This document shows positions 17,554-25,876 of a stretch of 40,441 nucleotides of DNA, piece after piece (the stretch's first letter is position 1; every line of letters begins with the position of its first letter). The translations under genes were made by a program, and so were the position numbers. Under the pieces are notes generated by a model that made no database searches, was not told the origin of the DNA, and was given only the letters and a program-made list of their open reading frames with translations. Source of the stretch: Pukyongia sp. (GTDB taxonomy: Bacteria > Bacteroidota > Bacteroidia > Flavobacteriales > Flavobacteriaceae). The stretch spans positions 85,212 through 125,652 of the forward strand of contig JASBSY010000024.1 in the NCBI GenBank assembly GCA_030148705.1, read 5' to 3'.

Positions 17554-18615
17554 ATGAGACGACTTCTGCTTATTGGAATTTTATTAATTTCTGGCGCCTT
17601 TTTGGAGCTCAACGCCCAGTATCACTTCAGCGGTTATGTTGCAGAGGATATGATGGATGGAGAGGTCTATCTGTCCCTCGTGGAGGATTACCGAAAGGTT
17701 TCCGGCGTTTATCACGAACAGATAATCGCAACCACGGCTCCCGATTCTTCCGGCTATTTTAGCTTTTCCGGAAACAATCTTCCCGCGGAAAACAGGTTGT
17801 ACCGTATCCATGTGGATACCTGTCCTAAAGATGAACTGGAACTCGCTCATATTACAGGCCATTGCAGCAACAGTGAGGAAATTTTATTTGTGGCGAATAA
17901 CACTATTCAACTCTCATTGCCCACAACCTTCGAGGATGAGATGTTCTGCAAAGTGATTTCTGATGAAGAACGTAGTAATGCCATTATAAAGATCGACTCC
18001 CTGAAAAACGATATGCGGTTTTCTTTCAGCACCTACAGAAGTGAGACAAACCGGAAACTCAATACCAAAAAATGGTTTAGCATACTACAACAATACGGCG
18101 AGCAGTTAAACGAGCCCCTTGCCGAATTGTATGTATTCAGCTTTCTCAGTGACCGCAGCAGCATACTCCACTCCTATTACCTGGAAGACCTGAAAGTAAA
18201 TCCCTGGTACGACGGACTGCTTGAAAGACTTAAAGCAAAATACCCTGAATCCTCCTATCTCGAGCAATATGAAGCTGAACTCAGAGCCGATCAGTATTTG
18301 GTTCATTCAGTTGGGGAAAAAATACTCCCGGCCTGGGTGTATGGCCTTGCCGGCCTCTGCCTGTTCTCACTCGTATTTAATTTTTATTTCTTCCGAAGGT
18401 GGAAGAAGGTGGTAAACGCCATTCCAAATGCAAACGAACTACTCTCGAACCAGGAACAAAAGGTACTTGCTCTTATCCTGGCCGATAAAACCAACAAGGA
18501 GATAGCGAGTGAGATGTTTGTGAGTGTAAGCACGGTTAAAACTCATATAAACAACCTTTATAAAAAGCTCAATGTAACTTCAAGAGAAGAGGTGAAATCC
18601 ATGTATTCTTCATAA
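17554..18615 (+). CDS. Membrane-anchored LuxR-type (GerE) transcriptional regulator
   Basis: A 353-aa one-component regulator. A signal peptide (residues 1-21, ending L-N-A-Q) leads to a ~235-residue periplasmic domain with three Cys residues (90, 104, 132). A single membrane helix (about 260-280) is followed by a basic R-R-W-K-K and a C-terminal GerE/LuxR helix-turn-helix (about 297-353: 'LSNQEQKVLALILADKTNKEIA', then 'VSVSTVKTHINNLYKKL'). No receiver domain or TPR is recognisable, so it probably senses a periplasmic signal directly while remaining in the membrane. The target is not shown by the sequence; neighbours are a YqaE-like peptide (divergent) and a thioredoxin-TPR protein downstream. 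Confidence 0.82.
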   Translation: MRRLLLIGILLISGAFLELNAQYHFSGYVAEDMMDGEVYLSLVEDYRKVSGVYHEQIIATTAPDSSGYFSFSGNNLPAENRLYRIHVDTCPKDELELAHITGHCSNSEEILFVANNTIQLSLPTTFEDEMFCKVISDEERSNAIIKIDSLKNDMRFSFSTYRSETNRKLNTKKWFSILQQYGEQLNEPLAELYVFSFLSDRSSILHSYYLEDLKVNPWYDGLLERLKAKYPESSYLEQYEAELRADQYLVHSVGEKILPAWVYGLAGLCLFSLVFNFYFFRRWKKVVNAIPNANELLSNQEQKVLALILADKTNKEIASEMFVSVSTVKTHINNLYKKLNVTSREEVKSMYSS

Positions 18616-18719
18616 TCAAATATTTACACCCCCGGTCTAGTCCTCAATTCAACCCGGAATAATGGTGCTTTCATCAGATTCCTGTTCATCTTCGTTCCTC
18701 AATCAAAAAACGAACGATC

Positions 18720-19604
18720 ATGAAATCAATTCTTATTACAGCTTTTGTATTGTACAGCTTTTGTACCCTGGCCCAATCCGTAACCTCCGAGCTCACTTCA
18801 GATAAGCCCGCCTCCATCCTACTGGGAAAAATAAGTGAGGAAAGTCTGTTGCAGCCACCCTATAAGGACTGGTATCAGAAAAATTATGATGCCTATAGTC
18901 CCGATCTAAATACAATTGATGAATTATCGGAAGCTCTGAAAGCATATACCATTACAGGTTTTATGGGCAGCTGGTGCGGCGACAGCAAACGAGAAGTACC
19001 TATCTTCTATAAGGTCCTTCACCAGGCGGAATTTCCTATGTCGGCATTAACCCTAATCGCAGTAGACCGTGCTCCGGATTCATACAAACAAAGTCCAGGT
19101 GGGGAGCAGGAAGGTTTGAACATACACAGGGTACCTACCTTTATCTTTTATAAGAACGGCAAGGAAGTTGGAAGGATCACGGAGCGGCCGGTGGTGACGA
19201 TGGAAAATGATATACTCAGTATGCTGAAAGGTGAGTACGTTCCCCGATATGCGGGTGTTACCACGGTAGACAATTTAATGAAGCAACACGGGGCGGATAA
19301 CTTTTTGGAAATTGCAAAGGCCGAGCTTCCCAAGCTTAAAGAGCAGCTGGAGCATCGTTACGAATTAAATACATACGCCAAGCTACTGGTAAGTCAAAAT
19401 AAGATGCAGGAAGCCATTGCAGTGTTCGAATTAAACACCCTATTATTTCCTAATGAAGCAGGAGCATTTCTCAGCCTGGCTAACACCCTGGGAGTTGCGG
19501 GCGATAAAGAGCAGGCCCTATTAAATTACAGGAAAGTATTGGTGCTGGATCCTGAAAACAAGGAGGCAATTTCCGGAATTCGCTTTCTCAACTCCAAAAT
19601 CTAA
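18720..19604 (+). CDS. Exported thioredoxin-fold protein with C-terminal TPR
   Basis: A 294-aa protein with signal peptide (MKSILITAFVLYSFCTLAQ). The thioredoxin-like domain spans about residues 55-175. Its active site is 'GSWCGDSKREVP', i.e. C-x-x-S with Cys86 and Ser89 in place of the usual C-x-x-C, and a cis-Pro block 'HRVPTFIFYKNGKEVGR' follows. The last ~80 residues contain TPR-like helices ('YAKLLVSQNKMQEAIAVFELN', 'SLANTLGVAGDKEQALLNYRKVLVLDPENKEA'). A monothiol site suggests an isomerase-like or adaptor role rather than dithiol oxidase; this is inferred. The upstream gap (18616-18719) includes a small inverted repeat, TTCGTT (18691-18696) and AACGAA (18709-18714). Confidence 0.8.
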   Translation: MKSILITAFVLYSFCTLAQSVTSELTSDKPASILLGKISEESLLQPPYKDWYQKNYDAYSPDLNTIDELSEALKAYTITGFMGSWCGDSKREVPIFYKVLHQAEFPMSALTLIAVDRAPDSYKQSPGGEQEGLNIHRVPTFIFYKNGKEVGRITERPVVTMENDILSMLKGEYVPRYAGVTTVDNLMKQHGADNFLEIAKAELPKLKEQLEHRYELNTYAKLLVSQNKMQEAIAVFELNTLLFPNEAGAFLSLANTLGVAGDKEQALLNYRKVLVLDPENKEAISGIRFLNSKI

Positions 19605-19657
19605 GTAAGTTTCCCCGTTTTTCTGAAAGAAATAAGAGGAATTTTTAACAAATAGGC

Positions 19658-19665
19658 TAATTTTG
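19658..19665 (+). promoter_or_regulatory. Putative -7 box of lysS
   Basis: TAATTTTG matches TAnnTTTG and lies 20 nt before the lysS ATG. A -33 TTG at the usual spacing is not evident. Confidence 0.4.
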
Positions 19666-19685
19666 CAGATTCAAAAGCAATACCT

Positions 19686-21380
19686 ATGCAACTTTCAGAA
19701 CTGGAGCTGATTCGACGTGAAAAGCTGGCGCAACTACGCAAGCTGGGAATTAACCCTTATCCTGCCGACCTATACCCGGTAGACAGCACTACCGCCTCAA
19801 TTAAACAGGACTTTTCTGAAGGTAAGAAAGTGAACATCGCGGGCAGGCTGATGTCGAGGCGAATTCAGGGAAAGGCATCTTTTGCCGAATTACAGGATTC
19901 GGAAGGTCGTATACAGGTTTACTTTAATCGCGATGAGATCTGTACGGGCGAGGACAAGACCAAGTACAATGAGGTCTATAAAAAACTCTTGGATATAGGC
20001 GATTTTATCGGTGTTGAAGGGGAGCTCTTTACAACTCAGGTTGGTGAAAAGACAGTTATGGTTAAAGACTTTACCTTGCTTTCGAAAGCCCTGAAGCCAC
20101 TTCCCCAACCCAGGGTTGACGCAGAAGGAAATGTTCATGATGCCTTTACCGATCCCGAACAACGCTACCGACAGCGCTATGCTGACCTGGTAGTAAATCC
20201 GCATGTGAAAGAGGTGTTTAAAAAACGCACCAAGTTGTTTAACGCCATGCGGGACTTCTTTAACAAGAGAGGCTATTTTGAAGTGGAAACCCCGGTTTTG
20301 CAGCCTATTCCAGGAGGTGCGGCAGCCCGGCCATTTGTGACCCACCACAATTCACTCGATATCCCCTTATATATGCGGATAGCGAACGAATTATATTTGA
20401 AACGACTCATAGTGGGTGGTTTCGACGGGGTGTACGAATTTTCCAAAAACTTCCGAAACGAAGGTATGGACCGCACGCATAACCCGGAGTTTACAGCCAT
20501 GGAGATCTATGTGGCTTATAAGGACTACAACTGGATGATGGAGTTCTGTGAGCAACTGCTTGAGCATTGTGCCATGGAAGTGAATGGGACCACCAAAGCC
20601 ACCTTCGGGGAGCATACCGTCGATTTTAAAGCTCCCTACCCCAGGGTTACCATGACCGATGCCATTAAGAAATATACCGGTTTCGACATCACCGATAAAA
20701 CGGAAGAAGAGATACGCGAAGCTGCAGTTTCGATGGGAGTTGATGTAGATGAATCCATGGGCAAGGGAAAACTAATCGATGAGATCTTCGGGGAGAAATG
20801 CGAAGGCAAGTTTATTCAGCCCACCTTTATTACCGATTATCCTAAAGAGATGAGCCCGCTTTGCAAGGAGCACAGGGAAGATCCCGAATTAACCGAGCGC
20901 TTCGAACTGATGGTTTGCGGCAAGGAGATCGCAAACGCCTACAGCGAGCTGAACGACCCTATCGATCAGCGCGAACGCTTTGAAGCACAGTTAAAACTGG
21001 CTGATAGGGGCGACGATGAAGCTATGTTTATCGACAACGATTTTATCAGGGCCCTGGAGTACGGCATGCCACCAACCTCCGGGATGGGAATTGGTATGGA
21101 CCGGCTTATTATGTTCCTCACCAACAATGCTTCCATACAGGAAGTGCTGTTCTTCCCGCAAATGAAACCGGAGAAGAAGCCGGTAGCCATGACCGAGGAG
21201 GAGAAAGCTGTCTTTAAGATACTAAAAGGCAATGCCGGGGACAAAATGGATTTGGAAGCCCTGAAAACAGCTAGCGGGCTAAGCAATAAAAAATGGGACA
21301 AGGCCATAAAAGGACTCACCAAAAACAAGTTGGTCAAGGTTGAAAAGACCGATTCGGGCTTGGTTGTGGGAATGCTGTAA
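19686..21380 (+). CDS. lysS: Lysyl-tRNA synthetase, class II
   Basis: A 564-aa enzyme charging tRNA-Lys. The N-terminal OB-fold anticodon-binding domain (about residues 50-160) has 'VNIAGRLMSRRIQGKASFAELQD'. The catalytic core has motif 2 'NFRNEGMDRTHNPEFTAMEIY' and motif 3 'GMGIGMDRLIMFLTN', with 'HNSLDIPLYMRIANELYLKRLIVGG' between. Beyond the usual ~500-residue bacterial end, a ~60-residue C-terminal extension ('MTEEEKAVFKILKGNAGDK' to 'SGLVVGML') looks like a small winged-helix domain, as I recall seeing in other Bacteroidota LysRS proteins. The start is ATG 19686. Confidence 0.96.
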   Translation: MQLSELELIRREKLAQLRKLGINPYPADLYPVDSTTASIKQDFSEGKKVNIAGRLMSRRIQGKASFAELQDSEGRIQVYFNRDEICTGEDKTKYNEVYKKLLDIGDFIGVEGELFTTQVGEKTVMVKDFTLLSKALKPLPQPRVDAEGNVHDAFTDPEQRYRQRYADLVVNPHVKEVFKKRTKLFNAMRDFFNKRGYFEVETPVLQPIPGGAAARPFVTHHNSLDIPLYMRIANELYLKRLIVGGFDGVYEFSKNFRNEGMDRTHNPEFTAMEIYVAYKDYNWMMEFCEQLLEHCAMEVNGTTKATFGEHTVDFKAPYPRVTMTDAIKKYTGFDITDKTEEEIREAAVSMGVDVDESMGKGKLIDEIFGEKCEGKFIQPTFITDYPKEMSPLCKEHREDPELTERFELMVCGKEIANAYSELNDPIDQRERFEAQLKLADRGDDEAMFIDNDFIRALEYGMPPTSGMGIGMDRLIMFLTNNASIQEVLFFPQMKPEKKPVAMTEEEKAVFKILKGNAGDKMDLEALKTASGLSNKKWDKAIKGLTKNKLVKVEKTDSGLVVGML

Positions 21381-21422
21381 TAGCTTTACCTTCACGGCAC
21401 TTAAAACCAACAACACATTCTT

Positions 21423-22013
21423 ATGAAAAAAATTATCGCTGCAACCTTCCTCGTACTCATCACCGGGATTATAACTGCCCAGAAGGGAAAAGTATTGGAA
21501 GGGAAATGGAAATCACTGAGCAATATAGAGCGATTCGATCTGGAATTTGATTATTCGGAAGTAACTGTCGACGACTTTGAAACCGAAGAGGATTATATTC
21601 AGGTAAAAGTAAAGGAAAAAGAGGAGGACGAACCGGGACAGGGAGCGGTATGGAAAAAGAAATATTTCGCCGACAGAGAAGCGCATTACGAACCTAAATT
21701 CATCGAATCCTTTAATAAGCGAGGGGATTGGCAAGCGGGAAAGGATTTCAACGACTCCGATTATATCCTGAAAGTACATACTACTTTATTATACCACGGC
21801 TGGAATGTAGGGGTGATGCGTAAAGCAGCCCGGATCAATGCGGTTATCGCCGTTTACAAACGAGGAGAGGATACCCCCTTTTTTAAAGTACAGTATGAAA
21901 ACGTAAAAGGTGCCGACGCCATGGGCTACGATTTTGCCATTCACAGCAGGGTGGCCGAAGGCTACGCCAAACTGGCCAAAGCATTTTTAAAAGATGTAAA
22001 AAAGCGGGCTTAA
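21423..22013 (+). CDS. Uncharacterised secreted protein
   Basis: A 196-aa protein with a signal peptide ending G-I-I-T-A-Q. The mature part contains a very acidic patch ('EVTVDDFETEEDYIQ', 'KEKEEDEPGQG') and then 'LKVHTTLLYHGWNVGVMRKAARINAVI' and 'HSRVAEGYAKLAKAFLKDVKKRA'. I do not recognise a family with confidence. It lies 42 nt after lysS on the same strand and ends in a strong shared terminator. Confidence 0.7.
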   Translation: MKKIIAATFLVLITGIITAQKGKVLEGKWKSLSNIERFDLEFDYSEVTVDDFETEEDYIQVKVKEKEEDEPGQGAVWKKKYFADREAHYEPKFIESFNKRGDWQAGKDFNDSDYILKVHTTLLYHGWNVGVMRKAARINAVIAVYKRGEDTPFFKVQYENVKGADAMGYDFAIHSRVAEGYAKLAKAFLKDVKKRA

Positions 22014-22033
22014 AACACGAATAAACATTTATT

Positions 22034-22069
22034 TAAAAGGAATAAACAGGCTACTGTGTATTCCTTTTA
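22034..22069. terminator. Bidirectional terminator hairpin
   Basis: AAAAGGAATA (22035-22044) pairs with TATTCCTTTT (22059-22068). After one mismatch, ACAG (22046-22049) pairs with CTGT (22054-22057) around a GCTA loop. A- and T-rich flanks fit use in both directions, between the converging genes ending at 22013 and 22087. Confidence 0.8.
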
Positions 22070-22086
22070 TGCTTACTTAGAATATC

Positions 22087-22665
22087 TTAAACTCCCGGTG
22101 ATCTAAGCTTTTCACTTGCCGAATCAATGATGTTTTTGAAAAAATCTATCATAGGCTTCAGCACTTCTTTCTTGTTCTCAAAGGACAGAGAATATTTTGC
22201 GGTCAAATGATAACTGTCATTTTCCCCTCCGCGAATTTCGGGTGCAAACAAACTTTTTCTAGCTATCTCCTCTAATCCACACTTGTGCAGGGCGCTTTCT
22301 ATTTGGGCTTTAAAGGTATTATCTTCGGAATAAACCTTCAGTATATTCTTCTTGTTAAACAGTAAACGAATAAAATGATTTCTGTGTCCAATAGCAAACG
22401 CACCGGGATTTAAACCATTCTGAAAATTGCAATTAAAATGCGCTAACTGTGCATCTCCAACTTCATATCGTATCGAGATAAGTTGATTTTTGTAAGGAAT
22501 GTCAATATGATAAGATTTTACTCTTAAATCGTTATTGTAGTCGGCCATAGGCATAAAAGTGACTAGCTTTGAATAGCCGGATTCATATTCCTTTTGAAGT
22601 TCAACTCCTTCCCGGGAAGCGAGATCCTCGAACTGGTCTTCGTATAAACTTTCCCTGATATTCAT
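22087..22665 (-). CDS. Uncharacterised cytoplasmic protein
   Basis: A 192-aa protein with no signal peptide and no membrane segment. Notable segments are 'KSYHIDIPYKNQLISIRYEVGDAQLAHFNCNFQ' and 'HRNHFIRLLFNKKNILKVYSEDN', suggesting a mixed alpha/beta fold. I do not recognise the family. It is a lone minus-strand gene with an ATG at 22663-22665; the 243-nt upstream gap is shared with the divergent bestrophin gene. Codon use looks like that of its neighbours, so it is probably real. Confidence 0.65.
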   Translation of the reverse strand: MNIRESLYEDQFEDLASREGVELQKEYESGYSKLVTFMPMADYNNDLRVKSYHIDIPYKNQLISIRYEVGDAQLAHFNCNFQNGLNPGAFAIGHRNHFIRLLFNKKNILKVYSEDNTFKAQIESALHKCGLEEIARKSLFAPEIRGGENDSYHLTAKYSLSFENKKEVLKPMIDFFKNIIDSASEKLRSPGV

Positions 22666-22908
22666 CTTGATTTAAGTGAAGCTGATAAACGCCATAACCG
22701 CAAGCGGGTCTTAAGTTAGTAATTTCCATTAATAAAAATTTTTAGAAACATTATTTTACCGCCAGTAACAGCAATAATGACTCGGAATTTGAACAATAGT
22801 TTTGCGGGCTGTGCGGAAAAAGCAAGATTTATACTATCTTGAACTGAGAATATAGTCTGAAAACAAGAGTGTTACCTCGAAAGGCGCTCAGTATCTAATC
22901 GTTAAGAA
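22666..22908. other. Divergent intergenic region
   Basis: No coding sequence is supported here. The AT-rich stretch includes one small inverted repeat, CAAGAT (22823-22828) with ATCTTG (22836-22841). No clear TAnnTTTG promoter was found for either flanking gene. Confidence 0.5.
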
Positions 22909-23964
22909 ATGTATACAGGAAAAGTTTACAGTATCTCCGCCATGGTAAGGTGGACACGTTATGAAACCATTGTTTTTATCGCCATCATCGCAGCCTGGGT
23001 TTCGGCCTACCATTTTTTGGACATAGCCTGGCTTAAAATTCCCTGGACGCCCATGGCCTTAATCGGTACCGCAGTGGCCTTTGTTATAGGATTTCAGAAT
23101 AACGCGGTGTACAGTCGGATCTGGGAGGCCCGTAAGATTTGGGGAGGAATCGTGAATACCAGCAGGACTTTTGGAGTGTATGTTCGGGATATGATTTCTA
23201 CTGAACACAGTCCGGAGCATGTAGCTGAGGAAGCTGTTTCCCGTGAAATTAAAGCTATCACCTACCGCCACATCGCCTGGCTAACCGCCCTGCGGCATGC
23301 CATGCGAAAAAATAAGATCTGGGAAACGACCAGTAAGCAACGCACCAACCGGGAATTGGGAGTGCGTCCGCCGGAAGCCGTTAATGCGGTGGAAGTGGAC
23401 CTTCAGGCCTACCTTTCAGAAGAAGACCTGGCCGAAATACTTACAAAGGACAATTTACCCACTGCCCTCCTTTACCAGCAATCCCGGCATCTAAAAAAAT
23501 TAAAAGAAGAAGGAATGATCTGGGAGTTTTCCTTTCTGGAACTGGAAGGCATCATCGAACAGCTTTTTACCTTACAGGGACAAACGGAGCGCATAAAGAA
23601 TTTCCCTTACCCCCGACAATACGCTTCCCTGAATCATTACTTTATGTGGTTGCTATTGCTGTTGCTTCCTCTGGCTATGGTGCCGCAGTTTATGGAACTG
23701 GGACAGGACATAGCCGAAGCCAAACCGTTGCTCGGCTCCTTATTTATTTGGTTTTCCATCCCCATTTACGTGGCGGTGGCCTGGATGTTCCACACCATGG
23801 AACGGATTGGCAGGACCGGAGAGAACCCCTTCGAAGGCACTGCCAACGACGTACCTATTTCTACGATCGCCAGAGGAATCGAGATCGATCTCCGACAAAA
23901 TCTCGGAGAAATCAAAGACGAGATCCCGGCACAGTTTCCGGCCGAAAAAGGCGTTCAGTTTTAA
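22909..23964 (+). CDS. Bestrophin-family (UPF0187/RFP-TM) ion channel
   Basis: A 351-aa inner-membrane protein. The N-terminal block has helix segments 'YETIVFIAIIAAWVSAYHFL' and 'MALIGTAVAFVIGFQNNAVYSRIWEARKIWGGIVNTSRTF', the last matching the conserved bestrophin signature (N-x-A-Y-x-R-x-x-E-A-R-x-x-W-G). Two further helices lie near residues 245-295 ('YFMWLLLLLLPLAMVPQF', 'LGSLFIWFSIPIYVAVAWMFHTMERIGRTGENPFEG'). Bacterial members form pentameric ion channels. It ends just ahead of the MarR promoter; transcription of the two is probably separate. Confidence 0.88.
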   Translation: MYTGKVYSISAMVRWTRYETIVFIAIIAAWVSAYHFLDIAWLKIPWTPMALIGTAVAFVIGFQNNAVYSRIWEARKIWGGIVNTSRTFGVYVRDMISTEHSPEHVAEEAVSREIKAITYRHIAWLTALRHAMRKNKIWETTSKQRTNRELGVRPPEAVNAVEVDLQAYLSEEDLAEILTKDNLPTALLYQQSRHLKKLKEEGMIWEFSFLELEGIIEQLFTLQGQTERIKNFPYPRQYASLNHYFMWLLLLLLPLAMVPQFMELGQDIAEAKPLLGSLFIWFSIPIYVAVAWMFHTMERIGRTGENPFEGTANDVPISTIARGIEIDLRQNLGEIKDEIPAQFPAEKGVQF

Positions 23965-23974
23965 GTTATTCTTT

Positions 23975-24006
23975 TTTGTCGGAATATAGATTTTTTAATA
24001 TATTTG
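23975..24006 (+). promoter_or_regulatory. Promoter of the marR-type/S41 peptidase operon
   Basis: TTTG at 23975-23978, a 20-nt spacer and TATATTTG at 23999-24006 match the flavobacterial promoter consensus. The -7 box overlaps the first bases of a 12-bp perfect palindrome, placing a likely repressor site across the transcription start. Confidence 0.65.
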
Positions 24007-24015
24007 ATATATCAA
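24004..24015. promoter_or_regulatory. Putative MarR operator palindrome
   Basis: TTGATATATCAA is a perfect 12-bp palindrome, 27 nt before the MarR-type ATG at 24043. A further TATCAA half-site lies at 24025-24030 and a CAATTG palindrome at 24032-24037. Autorepression by the adjacent MarR-type protein is inferred from position. Confidence 0.55.
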
Positions 24016-24042
24016 TTATTTTTATATCAATCAATTGTTTTT

Positions 24043-24492
24043 ATGAATATTCCTTTACCATCGGAAACCGTCTTTCACGCCATTGAAAGCAGTATTAAAT
24101 GCTACAGGAAATTTGCCCAGCAGAATATTTCCGAAGTATTCCCCGACATTACTATCGATCAGGGCCTGATACTCTTATTTCTCAACAAATTTCCTGATAT
24201 GTCGCAAACTGAAATAGCCGAACTCGTTTTTCGCGACAATGCCTCGATGACGCGCATGATCAATCTGATGGTAAAGAATGATTATTTAAACAGATCAATC
24301 AACGAACAGGACCGCAGAAGGTTTAACATCGAAATTACACCTAAAGGAAAAGATGTACTTAAGCGCTTACCTCCTATCATCGCTCGAAATCGAGCTCAAT
24401 CCCTGCAAGGAATTACCGAGCAGGAGCAGGAGCAGCTTAAGAACATTTTGAAGAAGATGACAGCCAACTGCACCAAAATTTATGCATCATGA
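24043..24492 (+). CDS. MarR-family transcriptional regulator
   Basis: A 149-aa winged-helix regulator. The core 'LILLFLNKFPDMSQTEIAELVFRDNASMTRMINLMVKNDYLNRSINEQDRRRFNIEITPKG' is the MarR DNA-binding domain, with recognition helix and the wing D-R-R. Flanking helices would form the dimer interface. ATG 24043 is preferred over an upstream TTG (24004) because that TTG is inside the promoter/operator. The gene overlaps the S41 peptidase gene by four bases (ATGA), so the two are translated together. The effector is unknown. Confidence 0.88.
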   Translation: MNIPLPSETVFHAIESSIKCYRKFAQQNISEVFPDITIDQGLILLFLNKFPDMSQTEIAELVFRDNASMTRMINLMVKNDYLNRSINEQDRRRFNIEITPKGKDVLKRLPPIIARNRAQSLQGITEQEQEQLKNILKKMTANCTKIYAS

Positions 24493-25820
24493 AAAATTCA
24501 ATCAAAAAACTTTCAGCAGCAGTAGTACTGCTTATGTTATTAAGCACCCCCTTAGTGGCACAAAAAACCGAACCCGTACTTACTCCAGCCGAAAAGCAGA
24601 CCGTAATCGACTCCATAGGCAGTAAACTGAACTCCACCTATGTATTTCCCGAAATCGCAAAAAAAATGGCCGATAAGTTAAAGACCAACTTAAAGGCGGG
24701 GGATTATGCAGACATCAGTGACCCGCAGGCATTCGCAACCCGACTTACAGACGATCTGCAGGGAGTGAGCAAAGACAAACACATCAATGTCCGATTCGAT
24801 CCCGAGGGAATCGCAGAACGGCAGCAGGCCGTTACCCCGGCCGATAGCCTCGCTTTCCGCAACCGGTACATCGCAGGGATGAAACGAAATAACTTTGGAT
24901 TTAAAGAAATAAAGATATTGGGCGGAAACGTAGGTTATCTCGATCTTCGAAATTTCTCCGACGTATCCTACGGAGGGGAAACCGCAGTTGCCGCCATGAA
25001 TTTTCTCAGCAGTGCGGATGCTATTATAATCGATTTGCGATACAATGGGGGTGGTAGTCCCTCCATGATCCAACTCATTTCCAGTTACCTCTTCGGACCG
25101 GAAGCCGTGCATCTCAATAATTTTTACTGGCGCCCTACCGACAGCAATTCGCAAACCTGGACATTGCCTCACGTACAAGGAAATCGCAGCGCCGATACTC
25201 CTGTGTATGTTCTAACAAGCAACAGGACATTCTCTGCGGCCGAAGAATTCAGCTATAACCTGAAAAACCTCAAGCGGGCAACCCTGGTAGGAGAAACCAC
25301 CGGCGGCGGTGCTCATCCGGGCGGCACGGTTATCGCTACCGACCGATTCACGGTATGGGTACCGACGGGAAGAGCCATTAATCCCATTACCAATACTAAC
25401 TGGGAGGGCACAGGCGTGAGTCCGCATATAGAAGTTAAAGCCGAGGACGCTCTTGCAGTCGCCCATATGAAAGCCCTTGAGAGCCTGGCCTCCAAACACA
25501 AAGGAACCGAACTCGAATCGTTCTACAGCTGGCCGATAGCCGCGTTGCAGATTCAACAAAAACCGCTGAAACTCGATGAATCTCAGCTTAAGAAATACGT
25601 TGGAGTTTACGGTCCCAGAGTGATTACTTTTGAAAACGGAACACTTTTCTACCAGCGGGATGAAGGCACCAAATACGAACTCATGCCTTACAGCGATTCG
25701 GAATTCATGCTGATTGGCCTTGACTATTTCAGGGTGAAATTTCTTACTGAAAACAACAAGGTAACAGCCATCGAGGGGCATTATGACAATGGTCGCGTTG
25801 ACAAGAACCTGAAAGGATAA
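24489..25820 (+). CDS. Exported S41-family (C-terminal processing) peptidase
   Basis: A 443-aa protein with signal peptide ending P-L-V-A-Q. An N-terminal helical S41_N-like region ('LTPAEKQTVIDSIGSKLNSTYVFPEIAKKMADKL') precedes the catalytic domain: 'GYLDLRNFSD', 'AIIIDLRYNGGGSPSMI', nucleophile Ser249 in 'TSNRTFSAAEEFSY', then 'LVGETTGGGAHPGG'. There is no PDZ domain. A C-terminal ~90-residue beta-rich domain ('LKKYVGVYGPRVITFENGTLFYQRD') resembles those attached to some beta-lactamase-like proteins. Co-translated with the MarR regulator, so its expression is probably controlled by that protein. The substrate may be periplasmic peptides; not shown. Confidence 0.9.
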   Translation: MKNSIKKLSAAVVLLMLLSTPLVAQKTEPVLTPAEKQTVIDSIGSKLNSTYVFPEIAKKMADKLKTNLKAGDYADISDPQAFATRLTDDLQGVSKDKHINVRFDPEGIAERQQAVTPADSLAFRNRYIAGMKRNNFGFKEIKILGGNVGYLDLRNFSDVSYGGETAVAAMNFLSSADAIIIDLRYNGGGSPSMIQLISSYLFGPEAVHLNNFYWRPTDSNSQTWTLPHVQGNRSADTPVYVLTSNRTFSAAEEFSYNLKNLKRATLVGETTGGGAHPGGTVIATDRFTVWVPTGRAINPITNTNWEGTGVSPHIEVKAEDALAVAHMKALESLASKHKGTELESFYSWPIAALQIQQKPLKLDESQLKKYVGVYGPRVITFENGTLFYQRDEGTKYELMPYSDSEFMLIGLDYFRVKFLTENNKVTAIEGHYDNGRVDKNLKG

Positions 25821-25848
25821 CCCTGTATAGGATAAGCTGTAAAGAAAC

Positions 25849-25876
25849 AAAAGGAGCCGAAAAATCGGCTCCTTTT
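25849..25876 (+). terminator. Rho-independent terminator after the S41 peptidase gene
   Basis: AAAAGGAGCCGA (25849-25860) pairs perfectly with TCGGCTCCTTTT (25865-25876) around an AAAA loop and ends in a T-run, 28 nt after the stop codon. Confidence 0.9.
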
